DNA of 64,000 nucleotides from Lingula anatina (taxonomy: Eukaryota > Brachiopoda > Lingulata > Lingulida > Lingulidae), in the NCBI RefSeq assembly GCF_001039355.2, contig NW_019776014.1, positions 8,872-72,871 on the forward strand, in the 5' to 3' direction. The number at the start of each line of letters is the position of its first letter. Position 1 is the first letter of the stretch. This document shows positions 40,331 to 64,000 of this stretch, in pieces. Below the pieces are notes generated by a model. The model made no database searches. It saw only the letters and a list, made by a program, of their open reading frames with translations, and was not told the origin of the DNA. The position numbers and the translations under genes were made by a program.

Positions 40331-42363
40331 ATTGTACAGAAAGATGATCATGTTTTCATTGTCTGTTGGATTTAGGGGCTCATCAGATAAAATAGGGGTA
40401 ATTTTCAGTTGTACTCACGTGCATTGTTGTATTTGAAAAGAAGTTTCCATTGCTTAAAATGTGCGCGTCTGTTACTTAACAAAATTATTATTTGAAACGT
40501 AAGCGACGTCATAGTTTTAATTAAAGTATACCCTGCAATGTTTAAACGTAACGAAAAACATTTAAACTAAATTGTTATTAAAAAGGTGTTAAACGTGGAA
40601 TCCAAGTGCAAGGTCGGGTCGAGGAATGGTTTGTGAGTTGGACAAAATCACTTATTTTTCAAGGAAATTAGATTTGGCGGGAAAACTCCAGATAAAATCA
40701 AACCTCACTTTGCTTCGAAGGCAGTTGTTGAGAATATATTTCTTGACATGTGACTTACACCTGAATGCGCAGCAAAGTAATATTAGCTGTTGGCTTGCAA
40801 TTCAAAGCACTTATAATTTCACTCTAATTTAAGAATTTTTGGTCCTTGATAAGACTGGTTTTCGTAGTGTCTGAACCACACACTGACTCAAACACTACAC
40901 TGACAGCATTATGACAAACTGTGAAGTGACACTGACCGCGCTGTAGTAAGATAAGATCTTTTAAGTGAATTAAACCCGCTTCTCTACTCTCCACCAGAGA
41001 CTCTTTTAGCTGTGTTTTTTAAAACACTTAAAATTGGTGAAGACATTATAATAGAAATTACCCCGACACTATATGAACTTGGGGTTCACGTTCAGCATTA
41101 CGACTGGCTTTTAACTTCAGACCAGGAAGCAAGCTTTTCTTATCTCACTGAACAATATGTCAAAGCACTTGTCATTACTATATGGTTGACCTCGTCGAAA
41201 TTCTGAAGTTATTATTACAGCCCGGCGTCCTCGTAACACGATGGTGTCCACTTACATGAACTAACAAAGGATGCATGGCTTAACGCTCCAATGCCTATTG
41301 GAGCCTTTTGGACAAACAAGTTTGCATTTTTTCGCTTTGTGGTATATATTTAGAAACATGAAACAAATTGAAATGAGGTCAATATCAAAATAAGTATTAT
41401 ATTTTAATTAATATCTTCTCGATAATTTTCAGATGACTCTATTTCGTAAAATGTATCGAAGACGGTAAATAAGCTATTGGAGACTACGGCATGTTAACGT
41501 AGCACCAAAAATAAATTCTCCGTTACTGATGTTGTTGGGGAATATATCATGTTGAACTTTTGTCCTCGGGGCAATATCATCTCCGAAGCAGAATGGGCGT
41601 TGACAAAAAAATACTTTCATTGAAAGGGGTTATTATAATAAATTACGCACCGTATAGTAAAGCAAAAGCACACTGAAGTCACAATTCACCTCTTAAGGTT
41701 AGGAGCGACTTTGTATTGTTGATTTCACCAGGGATGACAAAAAGCTACTGAATAGAAATTTTAGATTTATAATCGACCAAGGTGTTACTGGATTGATTTT
41801 AATCAATTATTAAAATAATTATTTATTTTCGAATTATTTCATGAAAAACAAAATAGACACAGCAAGAGAAATGATGGACTAAGTTAAATGTAAGTGTAGA
41901 AGGTTTGGACCTTCTGACTTGAGAAATAATAAGCTCGCAGTGACTGCATTTACGGTCCACGCCCTGCCCCAGACAGTAGTAATATGACCGCCACTGCACG
42001 AGACAAGATCGTAATAAGCAGCCTTGAAGACAAATTGTGTAATTGAGGCCAGATTACCGGCCTGTAACTCGCGTGCGCTTCGATTTTATGTCAGCAGATA
42101 GGACGTATGTCCGATACTTCTAAACTTCTCTTAGCTCATACATGGATTAAATAATTAACATCTATATATACAAATGCTAAAACAGTCTGTGCTTGCACAC
42201 CACAGTGTTTATAAGAAAAGGCAAATTTTATGAATTTTGGGATTAGTTTTAGACTTCTGATGACTCTGAGTAACTTGTCACATTATAATTGGAATTATCG
42301 TTTGTCTCGAATAAATCTCTAGGAAAAGAAGTTTCAGTGGTATTAGCTGAAACTTACAAATAC

Positions 42364-42408
<45 letters not shown>

Positions 42409-43259
42409 TTTTTCTTGCGTGACTCAAACAAATTCACCAGCTCCAAAGTGTCCAAGATAGACAGAGCTTGTTGTAGTTCTTTTCCACAAGACATTGCTTT
42501 GGTGAATGTGTTCTACCTTACTTTTCATTAATAATCTTGTCACTTTATAAAAAATAGCCCTTGTTTTGGAATAGAATACACATAATAAGCCTTCGTGATT
42601 ACTTATTTAAGCGAACTGCAAACCGTGGAAGTAAATAAGAGCCAAAAAACAATTAAAGCAATGATTTTCATCCCTCACCTAGTGAGCTGCAGTATTATTT
42701 GACATGGATAAAGAATGAATCCTTCTCCAACTCTCAGTTTAATAGCTCTACATCCTTTAAAGCATATTACTATTGCGGGTTACATTTTTTGGAATCTCGT
42801 GACTAGTATTTGTTAAAGGTGTTTATTCAAACCCGTAAAATAGCGCTATTCACCAAAGGCAAACCTTTGAGGCCAAACCCTACTATCACGGATCGATCGT
42901 GACATCGGCTGTGCTTTTGTGTTTGATATACACGCCAAACAATAGATTTTTACCTGTTCGCGCTAAAGCGCACGGTTCATATTGGGTCTTTAGCTGGGAC
43001 GTGTCAGCTGGTCTTGGGTGTGAGCCACGGAGGTTAACACCACTGTTTCCCAGCACATGGGCGTAACCAGTCAGGTGTTTCAAGGAGAGCACTTGCACTG
43101 TAGGCCCTTTGTAAAAAAGGGGTTACTTTTAAGTCGTAGACGCCCAAGTTTTAGGCCCTATCCGTTGAACAGAAACAGATAAAGTGAGAGAGGAGGAAGT
43201 AAGAGTAGGAGAGGTGGAGGAAGTTAGGAAGGACTAACTGAACTGCTCAATTTCAATTT
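40331..43259. other. Intergenic region between KAT8 and gene C
   Basis: No exon recognised on either strand. It includes a (CT)n run followed by a T-tract at about 42,370-42,413. The last ~120 bp before the gene C start are purine-rich ('gagagaggaggaagtaagag') and probably 5' UTR. Confidence 0.45.
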
Positions 43260-63822
<20,563 letters not shown>

Positions 63823-64000
63823 GTAGGTGAACCTATCTCGCAACATTTAGTCTAATTAAATATCTTTGGTCAGCCTTCAAAACAAATTTCTCCTGAAAAG
63901 ATGTTTAGCCATGGCAAATAGTTTTTAAACAGGTTATTTTTTCCGTTGTTGCAATTGATTATATTGCAAACAGGTTAAATCTTTTTATTTGCTTTTATCA

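Overview
This is a window of an invertebrate animal nuclear genome. It has many short exons with GT..AG introns, LINE relics, foldback elements and microsatellites, no bacterial-type gene packing, and an assembly gap of 25 Ns after a poly-C run (59,726-59,750). Extracellular mosaic genes (EGF, CUB, sushi, HYR, lectin) next to KAT8 and DAPP1 orthologues suggest a non-vertebrate deuterostome or a lophotrochozoan. I cannot name the species. Exon coordinates below come from reading splice sites and checking that phases join without a frame error.

Layout. 1-7.7 kb: tandem repeats, an old L1/Tx1-type LINE split by a younger CR1/Rex1-like LINE, and a possible NRF1-type promoter with a 5' UTR exon. 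7.83-8.29 kb (+): an exon for a membrane-anchored protein with a TRADD-N-like domain. 8.7-10.5 kb: repeats. 10.86-23.10 kb (+): 18 exons of a secreted mosaic protein, gene A (a duplicated unknown module, cysteine-rich ephrin-receptor-like modules, a PAN/apple domain, 14 EGF repeats). 25.33-26.50 kb (+): a 148-residue death-domain protein. 29.25-35.26 kb (-): DAPP1/Bam32 (SH2 + PH), 8 coding exons, 247 aa. 35.83-39.92 kb (+): KAT8/MOF, 10 exons, 455 aa, divergent from DAPP1 over 568 bp. 43.26 kb to beyond the window end (+): gene C, at least 31 exons, with signal peptide, C-type lectin, LDLa, 3 CUB, 9 sushi or sushi-like, 2 EGF, 2 HYR, then the same unknown module, cysteine-rich modules and EGF start as gene A.

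Relations. Gene A is a tandem paralogue of the 3' half of gene C: homologous exons have the same lengths and phases. The two copies show exon-scale changes in progress: a PAN exon present only in A, half-module duplications, pseudo-exons, and duplicated splice sites. A TRADD-N-like exon, a death-domain gene, DAPP1 and two lectin/sushi/EGF mosaics lie in one 64 kb stretch. An immune or cell-surface signalling flavour is suggestive, but it is inference. Introns are rich in foldback (MITE-like) elements, several in related pairs within the window.
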